DNA from: Roseiarcus sp963820095
GTDB lineage: Bacteria; Pseudomonadota; Alphaproteobacteria; Rhizobiales; Beijerinckiaceae
Reading direction: 5' to 3'
Assembly: GCA_963820095.1 (NCBI GenBank)
Contig: CAWFZA010000019.1
Coordinates: forward strand, 1-64,000
DNA length: 64,000 nt
Notes under the pieces: model-generated
What the model was told of the DNA's origin: nothing
The model's input: only the letters and a program-made list of their open reading frames with translations
Database searches by the model: none
Shown: in pieces, positions 8,734 to 16,466 of the stretch
Numbering within the stretch: position 1 is the first letter of the stretch
Layout: each line of letters begins with the position of its first letter
Program-made: the position numbers and the translations under genes

Positions 8734-10650
8734 TCACGGCACAGGCTGGGACGCGATAGGGTCGGCCGCGTCGAGGTCGTCTTCACGGCCGGCCTGGCGC
8801 AACAATTCCTGCGCCGCGTCGACCTGCCTCTGCCGGCTCCACAACGCGGAATAGATTCCGCCTCGCGCCAGAAGCTCCTGATGGGAGCCGCGCTCGGCGA
8901 TGACGCCCTTGTCGAGCACCAGAATTTGGTCAGCGTTGACCACGGTCGACAAGCGATGGGCGATCACAATCGTCGTGCGCCCGCGCGAGACGCGCTCCAG
9001 CGCCGACTGAATCTCGCGCTCGGTGAAACTGTCGAGCGCCGACGTTGCTTCGTCGAGCACCAGAATCGGCGGCGCCTTGAGCATCGTGCGCGCAATGGCC
9101 ACCCGCTGCTTCTCGCCGCCCGACAGCTTGAGACCGCGCTCGCCGACCGGCGCCTCATAGCCTTGCGGCAGCGAGCGAATGAACCGATCGATCTGCGCAT
9201 TCTCGGCGGCGGCGACCACCTCGCGCTCGCTCGCGCCCTCGCGCCCATAGCGGATGTTATAGAGGATCGTGTCGTTGAACAGCACCGTGTCCTGCGGCAC
9301 CATTCCAATCGCCGCGCGCAGCGAGCTCTGAGTGACTGCGCCGATATTTTGGCCATCGATCAGTATGCGCCCCGCGTTCGGCTCGTAGAAGCGGAACAGG
9401 AGCCGCGATATCGTGGATTTGCCGGCGCCCGAGGGCCCGACGATGGCGATCGTGTGCCCCGCAGGCGCCTCGAACGAGACGCCGCGCAGAATAGGCCTGG
9501 CCGGATCGTAGGCGAAATCGACATTCTCGAATCGGACCACGCCGGCCGTCACCTTTAGAGGCTGGGCGCCGGGGAGGTCCTCGATTTCCGGATTCTGCGC
9601 CAGGATGGTGAACATCGCCTCGACGTCGATGATCGCCTGCCTGATATCCCGGTAGACCATCCCCATGAAATTGAGCGGCTGATAGAGCTGCAACATGATC
9701 AGGTTGACGAGCACGAAGGCGCCAACGGTCTTGGTTCCGTTTCTCACCTCGACGACGCACATCAGAAGGACGACAATCAGGCCGAGCGTGAAAATGAACG
9801 CCTGACCCGCGTTCAGAGCGGCGAGCGACACATAGGTGCGAACGCTCGTGCGCTCGTACCGCGCCATCGCTTTATCGTATCGCGCCGCTTCGCGGCCTTC
9901 GGCGCCGAAATATTTCACCGTCTCGAAGTTGAGCAGGCTGTCGATCGCCTTGGTGTTGGCGTCAGTGTCGCTCTCATTCATCGAGCGCCGGATGCCAATG
10001 CGCCAATTGGTGGCCAGGGTCGTAAAGACCAAATACACGACCACCGTGACGCTGATCGCCATGACATAGCGCCAGTCGAACGTGATCAGCATGGCGCCGA
10101 CGATCATTGCGAACTCGACCACTGTCGGGACCGCGGTCAGCATCGAGGTGCGGATGAGGGTCTCGATCGCGTTGCGTCCGCGCTCGAGGACGCGGGTGAG
10201 GCCGCCTGTCTTGCGCTCCAAGTGAAAGCGCAGCGACAGGCGATGCAGGTGCTCAAAGACCTCGATCGCCAACCGGCGCACCGCGTTCATGGCGACGGCC
10301 GCGAACAGGGCGTCGCGCCCCTGCTGGGTGAGCGCCATCAGGATCCGCAAGACGCCATAGAGAGCGGTCAGCGCCGCCGCGGCGAGCAGAACGCGCGGCA
10401 GCGGGACGGCGTCCAGCGCGAGCTTGCCCGCGACTGCATCGGTCGCCCATTTGTAGGAATAGGGAATTGCGATCGTGAATACCTTCGAGAGCAGCATCAG
10501 CGCGAAGGCGAGAAACACGCGCAGCTTCAGATCAGCGCGGTCCGCGGGCCAGATGTAAGGCCATAGAAGGGCGACGGTTCCCGTCAGCGTGCCCCGCCGC
10601 GTGGCATTGTTGCGCGCGGCGACGAACGTTGACGTTTTTGGATGCTGCAT
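8734..10650 (-). CDS. Atm1/HMT1-type ABC exporter, fused TMD-NBD half transporter
   Basis: A 638-residue half-transporter. Six membrane helices (about residues 25-340) are followed by a nucleotide-binding domain with Walker A GPSGAGKST (405-413), signature LSGGEKQR (509-516), Walker B ILVLDEATSALD (529-540) and H-loop His565. The segment NESDTDANTKAIDSLLNFE is characteristic of the Atm1/ABCB7 group, which exports glutathione-linked metal or sulfur species. Alphaproteobacterial members confer heavy-metal resistance, so a glutathione-conjugate exporter is the best inference. It probably functions as a homodimer. It lies upstream of psd on the same strand with 55 bases between. Confidence 0.92.
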   Translation of the reverse strand: MQHPKTSTFVAARNNATRRGTLTGTVALLWPYIWPADRADLKLRVFLAFALMLLSKVFTIAIPYSYKWATDAVAGKLALDAVPLPRVLLAAAALTALYGVLRILMALTQQGRDALFAAVAMNAVRRLAIEVFEHLHRLSLRFHLERKTGGLTRVLERGRNAIETLIRTSMLTAVPTVVEFAMIVGAMLITFDWRYVMAISVTVVVYLVFTTLATNWRIGIRRSMNESDTDANTKAIDSLLNFETVKYFGAEGREAARYDKAMARYERTSVRTYVSLAALNAGQAFIFTLGLIVVLLMCVVEVRNGTKTVGAFVLVNLIMLQLYQPLNFMGMVYRDIRQAIIDVEAMFTILAQNPEIEDLPGAQPLKVTAGVVRFENVDFAYDPARPILRGVSFEAPAGHTIAIVGPSGAGKSTISRLLFRFYEPNAGRILIDGQNIGAVTQSSLRAAIGMVPQDTVLFNDTILYNIRYGREGASEREVVAAAENAQIDRFIRSLPQGYEAPVGERGLKLSGGEKQRVAIARTMLKAPPILVLDEATSALDSFTEREIQSALERVSRGRTTIVIAHRLSTVVNADQILVLDKGVIAERGSHQELLARGGIYSALWSRQRQVDAAQELLRQAGREDDLDAADPIASQPVP

Positions 10651-11202
10651 TGGAACTCACGAGGGCGCCGATCAATAGGATCGGCAGGCGGCATATAATC
10701 GCTTTTCTGGCCGATGGCATCCTCATGGCCGCCATATTCTTGCGGTCGATCAACATTCGCGAAGCAGCGGCTCAGGTGAAATGGCCGCCTGCCATAGCGA
10801 ACCAGGCGCCTGATCGTTCCTGGCTTGCAGTTCTGGGAAAAGCGTAAGTTTTCGCGCGAGGGTTCGGCGGCCCCGACAACGACTCGCGATGATTCGGTCG
10901 AAGCGTTCGCTGCACGTTAACCGCCATCTGTCAAGTGAAGACAGTTGTTTTTTTATATAAATTCAGCATCCTTCAGACAGCTCATTGCGAGTATTCAGCC
11001 GATTCCTTCGAGACCGTAGTTAAAATCATCGCATCTTGTCTTGTGCTATGTTTTCTTTTGCGCTATGCGGGTGTTCCCCTCAAGTCGCGACATGCGATTA
11101 GGGAAGAGGATGCTCGTCGTGATCAGGCGAGAAGAAAATGGCCTGAAGCTGATCGCCACAGGGCGTTCTATCCGCAGGCAACTTACTGGAGTAACGTCAA
11201 CA
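10651..11202. other. 552-bp intergenic region upstream of the ABC exporter and mucR
   Basis: No convincing gene. Two divergent promoters must lie here. The stretch at about 10938-10972 is strikingly AT-rich (a run of seven T, then ATATAAATTCA) within GC-rich surroundings. MucR/Ros proteins bind AT-rich, T-tract-containing sites and usually repress their own gene. This stretch, about 230 bases upstream of the mucR start, is therefore a candidate autoregulatory site (inference). Confidence 0.4.
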
Positions 11203-11610
11203 ATGAGCGATACCACGAACCACATTGAACTCGCCGCGGAGATTGTCTCGGCCTATGTGTCGAACAATTCCGTGCCGTCGAGCGAGTTGCCGTCGCTTCT
11301 CAGCGACGTTCACGCGGCGCTCGTGCGTGTAGCTACTGGCGCGCAACCGGTCGTAGTCGAAGCAGCCAAGCCCGCCGTCCCGCCGAAGAAGTCGATTACC
11401 AGCGATTACATCATCTGCTTGGAGGATGGTCGTAAATTCAAGTCGTTGAAGCGGCATTTGCGGACGCAATACAACCTGTCCCCGGAAGAGTATCGGGAGA
11501 AATGGGGCCTGCCGTCTGACTATCCTATGGTCGCTCCCGCCTACGCCAAGGCGCGCTCGGCGCTGGCGAAGCAGATGGGCCTTGGCCAGCAGCGCCGGCG
11601 GCGCAAGTAA
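11203..11610 (+). CDS. mucR: MucR/Ros family zinc-finger transcriptional regulator
   Basis: A 135-residue MucR-family H-NS-like regulator of exopolysaccharide, motility and cell-cycle genes. The N-terminal half (residues 8-45) is the oligomerisation region. The DNA-binding domain runs from SDYIICLEDGRKFK through SLKRHLRTQYNLSPEEYREKWGL, followed by the conserved DYPMVAPAYAKAR. Aligned with Agrobacterium Ros, only the first Cys (C72) and the first His (H85) of the Cys2His2 site remain: position 2 is Asp75 and the last ligand is Tyr90. Mesorhizobium homologues with such changes still fold and bind DNA. ATG 11203 is the family start. Confidence 0.94.
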   Translation: MSDTTNHIELAAEIVSAYVSNNSVPSSELPSLLSDVHAALVRVATGAQPVVVEAAKPAVPPKKSITSDYIICLEDGRKFKSLKRHLRTQYNLSPEEYREKWGLPSDYPMVAPAYAKARSALAKQMGLGQQRRRRK

Positions 11611-11698
11611 GACGCCCGGTAAGTCCCGGCTCCGCATCCCCCGGCTCCCCAAGGCCGAACGGCGCCGGTCCCGAGCGCGGCGTTGAAACGCGGCGCTT

Positions 11699-12327
11699 CT
11701 ACTTCGTGCCGAACATGCGGTCGCCAGCGTCGCCTAGGCCAGGAATGATGTAGCCGTGCTCGTTGAGCCGCTCATCGATCGCCGCGGTCCAGATCTGCAC
11801 CTCGGGATGCGCTTTGGTCAGCCGTTCGATCCCCTCAGGGGCGGCGAGAAGGCAGACGAAGCGAATGTCCTTCACCCCGCGCCGCTTGAGGCGGTCGATC
11901 GCCGCGACCGCTGAATTTGCGGTCGCGAGCATCGGGTCCATCACGATGACCAACCGGTCGGCCACGTCCGCCGGGGCTTTGAAATAGTACTCCACCGCCT
12001 CCAGGGTCTGTGGGTCGCGTAGAGCCCGATATGGGCGACGCGCGCGCTCGGCACGAGATTGAGCATTCCATCGAGAAATCCGACGCCCGCGCGCAAAATC
12101 GGCGCAAACACCAGCTTTTTGCCGGAAATCGTGGGCGCCATCATCTTGGCGAGCGGCGTCTCCACCTCGACCATCTCGAGCGGCAAATCGCGCGTCACCT
12201 CATAGGCCAGAAGCATGCCGATCTCGTTCATGAGCTGCCGGAAGCCCTTGGTCGAGACGGTCTTGTCCCGCATCAGCGTCAGCTTGTGCTGCACCAGCGG
12301 ATGGGCGACGACGTGAACATTCGGCAT
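11699..12327 (-). CDS. upp: uracil phosphoribosyltransferase (one frameshift)
   Basis: A 209-residue UPRT that salvages uracil with PRPP to UMP. MPNVHVVAHPLVQHKLT at the N terminus, PILRAGVGFLDGML, the PRPP loop VMDPMLATANSA and the uracil-binding C terminus HGYIIPGLGDAGDRMFGTK are all present. The frame breaks at 12019/12020: one G is missing on the plus strand (TACGCG for expected TACCGCG on the coding strand). Restoring it gives GLYRDPQTLEAVEYYFKAP. This is one of the few apparent deletions in the window. It is convergent with mucR; pgsA diverges on the other side. Confidence 0.92.
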
Positions 12328-12498
12328 GAGCGAGGTCCTGGCCACGGGGAAACGCTTTGAAGATCTTGACATTAAACGAAGTCGCTCCGGCGGAGGCCAG
12401 AGCGCGCGCCATCGTCCCCAGCTTTGTCGGCGCCGTGCGGCGGACGCCCGCATCGCTCCGGCGCCTGCGAGCGCGCTATTGACGGGCGGACAGGCGCG

Positions 12499-13110
12499 AT
12501 GTCTGCTGCACCGCAAATGGTTTCCTCGACCACTCCTCAGCTCGGCCGCAATTGGTCTTTGCCCAATATACTGACCTATGCGCGGGTCGCGGCGGTTCCG
12601 CTTGTCGCCGGATTCTTGTTCTGGCCTCACGTGTCGTGGGCGCGATGGACGGCGCTCGCAATCTTTGTCGCCGCCGGAATCAGCGACTTTTTCGACGGCT
12701 ATCTGGCGCGCGCCTGGTCGCAACAGTCCTCGCTCGGGAGAATGCTGGACCCGATCGCCGACAAGCTTCTCGTTTCGGCGGTGATCCTGGTGCTCGCCGC
12801 CAATCAGACCATTTCAGGTCTCACCCTTTGGGCGGCGATCGTCATCCTGTGCCGGGAAATCCTGGTCTCGGGCCTGCGCGAGTATCTGGCCGAGCTCAGA
12901 GTTCCGTTGCCGGTTACGACGCTCGCCAAGTGGAAGACCTCGGTCCAATTCATCGCCCTCGCTTTTCTGATCGCGGGCCCAGCCGGGGAAGCTGTGCTGC
13001 CGGGCGCGGTCACGACTGGTATTGTGCTCCTCTGGATCGCCGCCCTCGTTACGCTCTACACAGGCTGGGACTATATGAAGGCGGGCTACGACAACGTCGG
13101 GAACGACTGA
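12499..13110 (+). CDS. pgsA: CDP-diacylglycerol-glycerol-3-phosphate 3-phosphatidyltransferase
   Basis: A 203-residue integral membrane enzyme forming phosphatidylglycerol phosphate from CDP-diacylglycerol and glycerol 3-phosphate. LPNILTYARV at residues 21-30 is the PgsA N-terminal signature. The CDP-alcohol transferase motif spans residues 63-88 (DFFDGYLAR ... GRMLDPIADK). Start 12499 leaves a short N terminus; the frame extends to 12424 without conserved sequence. It is followed by moaD after eight bases, so transcription is probably shared, a pairing seen in other alphaproteobacteria. Confidence 0.95.
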   Translation: MSAAPQMVSSTTPQLGRNWSLPNILTYARVAAVPLVAGFLFWPHVSWARWTALAIFVAAGISDFFDGYLARAWSQQSSLGRMLDPIADKLLVSAVILVLAANQTISGLTLWAAIVILCREILVSGLREYLAELRVPLPVTTLAKWKTSVQFIALAFLIAGPAGEAVLPGAVTTGIVLLWIAALVTLYTGWDYMKAGYDNVGND

Positions 13111-13118
13111 GACAGGAA

Positions 13119-13370
13119 ATGAAGGCGCTTTATTTCGCCTGGGTGCGTGAGCGCGTGGGCAGGGCAGAGGAAGAGCTCAATCCCCCCCCGACGGTTAAGA
13201 CAGTCGGCGACCTTATCGCTTGGCTCCGTGAGCGTGGTGAGGGCTACGCCCACGCGTTCGACAAGCCGACAGCTGTTCGCGCCGCGCTCGATCGGGTTCA
13301 CGCCCGCAGCGACGTTTCGATCAAGGGGGTGAAGGAAGTGGCGTTCTTTCCGCCTATGACGGGCGGTTGA
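13119..13370 (+). CDS. moaD: molybdopterin synthase small subunit MoaD
   Basis: An 83-residue ubiquitin-like sulfur carrier of molybdenum cofactor synthesis. Its C-terminal Gly-Gly (FPPMTGG) is the residue pair thiocarboxylated by MoeB before sulfur transfer to precursor Z in the MoaD/MoaE complex. The start ATG 13119 follows a close AGGAA. The stop overlaps a possible TTG start and lies five bases before the moaE ATG, so the two subunits are co-translated. Confidence 0.93.
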   Translation: MKALYFAWVRERVGRAEEELNPPPTVKTVGDLIAWLRERGEGYAHAFDKPTAVRAALDRVHARSDVSIKGVKEVAFFPPMTGG

Positions 13371-13375
13371 CAGCA

Positions 13376-13837
13376 ATGGCGACCGTCCGCGTTCAGCGGG
13401 AGGATTTCGACCCGGGTGCGGAGGCTGACGCGCTCGCGCGCGGGCGAACCGACGTCGGCGCGGTGGTGAGCTTTATCGGCTGCTGCCGCGATGAGGGCGG
13501 ATGGCTCGCCGCGCTCGAACTCGAATATTATCCCGGCATGGCCGAGGAGGAGATCGCACGCGCGGCGGGCGAGGCCGAAGCGCGCTGGCCGCTCATGGGC
13601 GCGACCATAATCCATCGCTATGGCCGTATTGCGCCGGGCGAGCGGATCGTTCTCGTCGCGGTGGCCGCGGAGCATCGCGGCGCGGCGTTCGCGGCGGCCG
13701 AGATGCTGATGGACTATCTCAAGACCCGCGCGCCGTTCTGGAAGCGCGCGATACGCAGCGATGGCTCTGTCGAAGGATGGATCGAATCCAAGAAGGACGA
13801 CGACCTGTCGGCGGCGCGGTGGAGCGCCGCCGATTGA
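13376..13837 (+). CDS. moaE: molybdopterin synthase catalytic subunit MoaE
   Basis: A 153-residue MoaE. Family features are GAVVSFIGCCRDE near residue 29, ALELEYYPGMAE, the IHRYGRI motif, LMDYLKTRAPFWKRA and WIESKKDDD with the catalytic lysines. It converts cyclic pyranopterin monophosphate to molybdopterin using MoaD thiocarboxylate. ATG 13376 is preferred; a TTG at 13367 overlapping the moaD stop would add three residues. No molybdoenzyme gene lies in this window. Confidence 0.94.
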   Translation: MATVRVQREDFDPGAEADALARGRTDVGAVVSFIGCCRDEGGWLAALELEYYPGMAEEEIARAAGEAEARWPLMGATIIHRYGRIAPGERIVLVAVAAEHRGAAFAAAEMLMDYLKTRAPFWKRAIRSDGSVEGWIESKKDDDLSAARWSAAD

Positions 13838-13846
13838 CCGCTCGTA

Positions 13847-14098
13847 TCAGGCCCGCGAGGTGACCGCGCGGTAGACCAGCAGCACGATCACGGCGCCAAT
13901 GACCGCGATGATAATGCTGCCGATGTTTACCCCGGTGACCCCACCGATGCCGAGAAAGCTCGCCAGAAATCCGCCGACGATCGCGCCGACAACGCCAAGC
14001 GCTATGTCCATCGTCATGCCGGACCCGGTCTTGTTGACGATCTTGCTGGCGATGAAACCGGCGATCAGACCCAGAATGATCCAGCTGATAATGCCCAT
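13847..14098 (-). CDS. GlsB/YeaQ/YmgE family membrane protein
   Basis: An 83-residue, glycine-rich small membrane protein with three hydrophobic helices: IISWIILGLIAGFIASKI at the N terminus, a central DIALGVVGAIVGGFLASFLG, and a C-terminal IIAVIGAVIVLLVYR. These are the hallmarks of the transglycosylase-associated (GlsB/YeaQ/YmgE) family, often stress-induced; no enzymatic activity is established. Start 14098 (MGIISW) is the usual one. It ends nine bases from the convergent moaE stop. Confidence 0.88.
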   Translation of the reverse strand: MGIISWIILGLIAGFIASKIVNKTGSGMTMDIALGVVGAIVGGFLASFLGIGGVTGVNIGSIIIAVIGAVIVLLVYRAVTSRA

Positions 14099-14257
14099 AT
14101 CGAAGCCTCCCATGCGCCCCCGCCGGTCAAGGGAATGTGCGGTATGGACGAGGAAAACGCAAGCCTGTAGTCTTGGTCGTCATATCTTCGAAATGCGGCG
14201 CTACGCTGGAGTCGAAGGGAAGGCCTTTCGACTTGGATTGATGTGGAGGAGGCAACG

Positions 14258-14719
14258 ATGGCCGGCTTTGACGACGCAATGAGAAATGCGGTTCCGGGCG
14301 GCAATCTGGCGACGCCGATCGCTGTCGCTGTGGGCGCGCTGATTCTCGGCAAGATGTTTGGCGGCAGCTCAGCGCCAGCGTCCGCGCCTTCTGTGCCTAT
14401 CCCCCCGCCTGGGCAACCCGTGCCAACGAATGCGCCGGCCGGCAGCATTCTCGGCGGCCTCAGTGACCTCATCGGCAAGCTCGCCGCGGGCGGAGTGGCG
14501 CCGCAAGTCAACTCCTGGGTCGGCCACGGGACGAACGAGCCTGTTCAGCCCGGACAACTCGGTTCGGCGCTCGGCCAGGACGTGCTTGCTCAGCTTTCAC
14601 AGCGCACCGGCATGAGCCAGCAAGAATTGCTGAACCAGCTCTCAGCGGCGCTGCCGCAGATCATCAATCATCTGACGCCAAACGGCCGCATGCCGACTTT
14701 GGCCGAGCTTGAGAAGTAA
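14258..14719 (+). CDS. YidB-like DUF937 protein
   Basis: A 153-residue protein with a short hydrophobic segment (ATPIAVAVGALILGKMFGG, about residues 18-36), a proline/serine-rich linker and a C-terminal YidB/DUF937 domain. That domain is recognised by GGLSDLIGKLAAGGVAPQV, NSWVGHGTN and MSQQELLNQLSAALPQIINHLTP. The family is widespread in proteobacteria and its function is unknown. A strong GGAGGAGG ribosome site precedes the ATG at 14258. A stem-loop follows the stop. Confidence 0.88.
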   Translation: MAGFDDAMRNAVPGGNLATPIAVAVGALILGKMFGGSSAPASAPSVPIPPPGQPVPTNAPAGSILGGLSDLIGKLAAGGVAPQVNSWVGHGTNEPVQPGQLGSALGQDVLAQLSQRTGMSQQELLNQLSAALPQIINHLTPNGRMPTLAELEK

Positions 14720-14733
14720 GCCGACGGGCGCCA

Positions 14734-14764
14734 AGGGCTGAGCGCGAAGGCTCAGCCCTGAATT
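14734..14764 (+). terminator. stem-loop after the yidB-like gene
   Basis: A perfect 10-bp stem (14734-14743 with 14750-14759) and a 6-base loop, starting 15 bases after the stop codon and followed by GAATTT. The T-tract is weak, so termination may be partial. Confidence 0.6.
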
Positions 14765-14890
14765 TACGCGCCGTGACGCGACGGCGCGAACCGGCGGTCG
14801 ATGCGTCCATCGACCGCCTGGCGGAGGATGTTAGGCCGCCTGATTTAGCCCTCAGAGGGATCAAGTCACGGTTGATGCCCTCGGAGCTGG

Positions 14891-16003
14891 TCATGGCTTC
14901 ATAGCGCCCTGCGCGCTTGTGTAGACCGCATAGAGCGATGTCGAGCCGCAGATGTAAAGTCTGTTGCGTTGCTGGCCGCCGAAGCACAGGTTGGGGACCG
15001 TCTCCGGAATGTGGATTTTACCGAGCAGATCGCCCTCGGGCGTGTAGCAGCGCACACCGTCGTTGCTCGGATCACCCCAACCGCAGGAGCACCAGACGCG
15101 ACCCGCGGTGTCGCAGCGCAGACCGTCGGTAATGCTGGGTTTGGGCATTTCCGCAAAGACTTTGCTGTTGGACACCTTTCCGGACCCAACGTCCACGTCG
15201 AACACGCGGATATGCGACGGGTTCTGCGGCCCGTCGGTGAAGCCGGTGTCGATGACGTAGAGCTTCTTCTCGTCGGGCGAGAAGGCAATGCCGTTTGGCT
15301 CCACGAAGTCATCGACGACAACCGTGACCTCGCCCGATTTCGGATCGACCCTGTAGACGTTGTGCTTTTCCTGCTCCGGCTGGGCTTTGACGCCCTCATA
15401 ATAGCCACCGATGCCGTAGACTGGATCGGTGAACCAGATCGAACCATCGGAAGCGACAACCGCGTCGTTTGGTGAGTTCAGCTTCTTGCCATTGTAGGAG
15501 TTGGCGATGATCGAGATCGAGCCGTCGAGCTCGGTGCGAGTGACGCGTCGGCCGCTATGCTCGCAGGTGATGAGGCGTCCTTGCCGATCAATGGTGTTGC
15601 CGTTCGAGTTCATCGACGGCTGGCGAAAAACGCTGCAGTGCCCGTCATCCTCCATGAAGCGCATAATGCGGTTGTTGGGAATGTCGCTGAACAGCACCAT
15701 CCGCCACGCCGGAAAGTAGACCGGCCCTTCCGCCCAGCGGAATCCGGTTGCGACGCGCTCGACCGCCATGGTGCCGGCGAAGGCCGGGAAACCGGCAGGC
15801 CCGAATGTGATACCGGGGTGAGCGGACTCCAGATAGAAGTTCGGATAGCGGCTCCCCGGCAGCGGACCCAAGGGCAGCGGCTCGGTATCCAGGGTTGGAG
15901 CGCCGGTTTGGCCGAGTGGCGGCACGCTTGCCGCAGAGGCCGCTTTCAGGGTCGCGGCCGTTGCTGCAGCCGCCGTTGTCGTCAAAAATGCGCGTCTGTC
16001 CAT
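14891..16003 (-). CDS. SMP-30/gluconolactonase-like protein with Tat signal
   Basis: A 370-residue six-bladed beta-propeller of the SMP-30/gluconolactonase/LRE family. The metal-site residues of the family can be placed at WAEGPVYF (Glu), NSPNDAVV (Asn) and ITDGLRCD (Asp). That supports a calcium- or zinc-dependent lactonase that opens sugar lactones. The N terminus MDRRAFLTTTAAAATAATL has the twin-arginine pattern RRxFL followed by a hydrophobic stretch, so export in folded form to the periplasm is likely. It is monocistronic. The substrate is unknown; related proteins act on glucono- or xylonolactone. Confidence 0.88.
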   Translation of the reverse strand: MDRRAFLTTTAAAATAATLKAASAASVPPLGQTGAPTLDTEPLPLGPLPGSRYPNFYLESAHPGITFGPAGFPAFAGTMAVERVATGFRWAEGPVYFPAWRMVLFSDIPNNRIMRFMEDDGHCSVFRQPSMNSNGNTIDRQGRLITCEHSGRRVTRTELDGSISIIANSYNGKKLNSPNDAVVASDGSIWFTDPVYGIGGYYEGVKAQPEQEKHNVYRVDPKSGEVTVVVDDFVEPNGIAFSPDEKKLYVIDTGFTDGPQNPSHIRVFDVDVGSGKVSNSKVFAEMPKPSITDGLRCDTAGRVWCSCGWGDPSNDGVRCYTPEGDLLGKIHIPETVPNLCFGGQQRNRLYICGSTSLYAVYTSAQGAMKP

Positions 16004-16466
16004 TGTTACCTCCCTAGAAGTGCTCAGGATTCTTAGAAGTACTCAGGAATTGGAAAACGCTGGAACTCCTAACGCCCACCGCAAACTCGTATTCAAACTC
16101 GGGGACTGTCATTCGTATGTTGGGGAACCGCGCCGTCTGGCCGGATCAAAGGGACCGGAGCTGTCCACCCAAACCAGCCTTCAGAGACCGTGCCGCCGGA
16201 ATTTTGACGCAATTGTCCTGATAAGCCATGTGTTCCCTCCCCGTAGGCAAAAGCGTCTCTTTTGAGACGCATGGTTATTGAAACATGCTAAAGATGGTCG
16301 GCTTGGCCGGGCGCCGGCAGCTAGCGAAAGAAATCAAACGCTTCGGATGTTCGGAGCTCGCGCGGCCTCACGAGAAATCGTATGATCTGAGCCGCAGGCC
16401 CGACTGGCAATGGGTAGAACTACCTAGCCTCGACGACGCAGACACCACGGGTGTGGCTCGCCGCGA
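16004..16466. promoter_or_regulatory. 463-bp intergenic region with direct repeat and hairpin
   Basis: No gene seen. Directly upstream of the leftward SMP-30 gene are two imperfect 19-base direct repeats (TAGAAGTGCTCAGGATTCT at 16014, TAGAAGTACTCAGGAATTG at 16033), possibly an operator or slippage product. At 16253-16270 there is a perfect 7-bp hairpin (GCGTCTC, loop TTTT). Read leftward it is followed by TTTTG and could act as a weak terminator. Promoters for the flanking divergent genes must lie here but no clear boxes stand out. Confidence 0.4.

Noticed and set aside
11611..11698. Bidirectional terminator between mucR and upp
   Set aside because: GCGCGGCGT...ACGCGGCGC is a direct, not inverted, repeat, and no T-tract follows.
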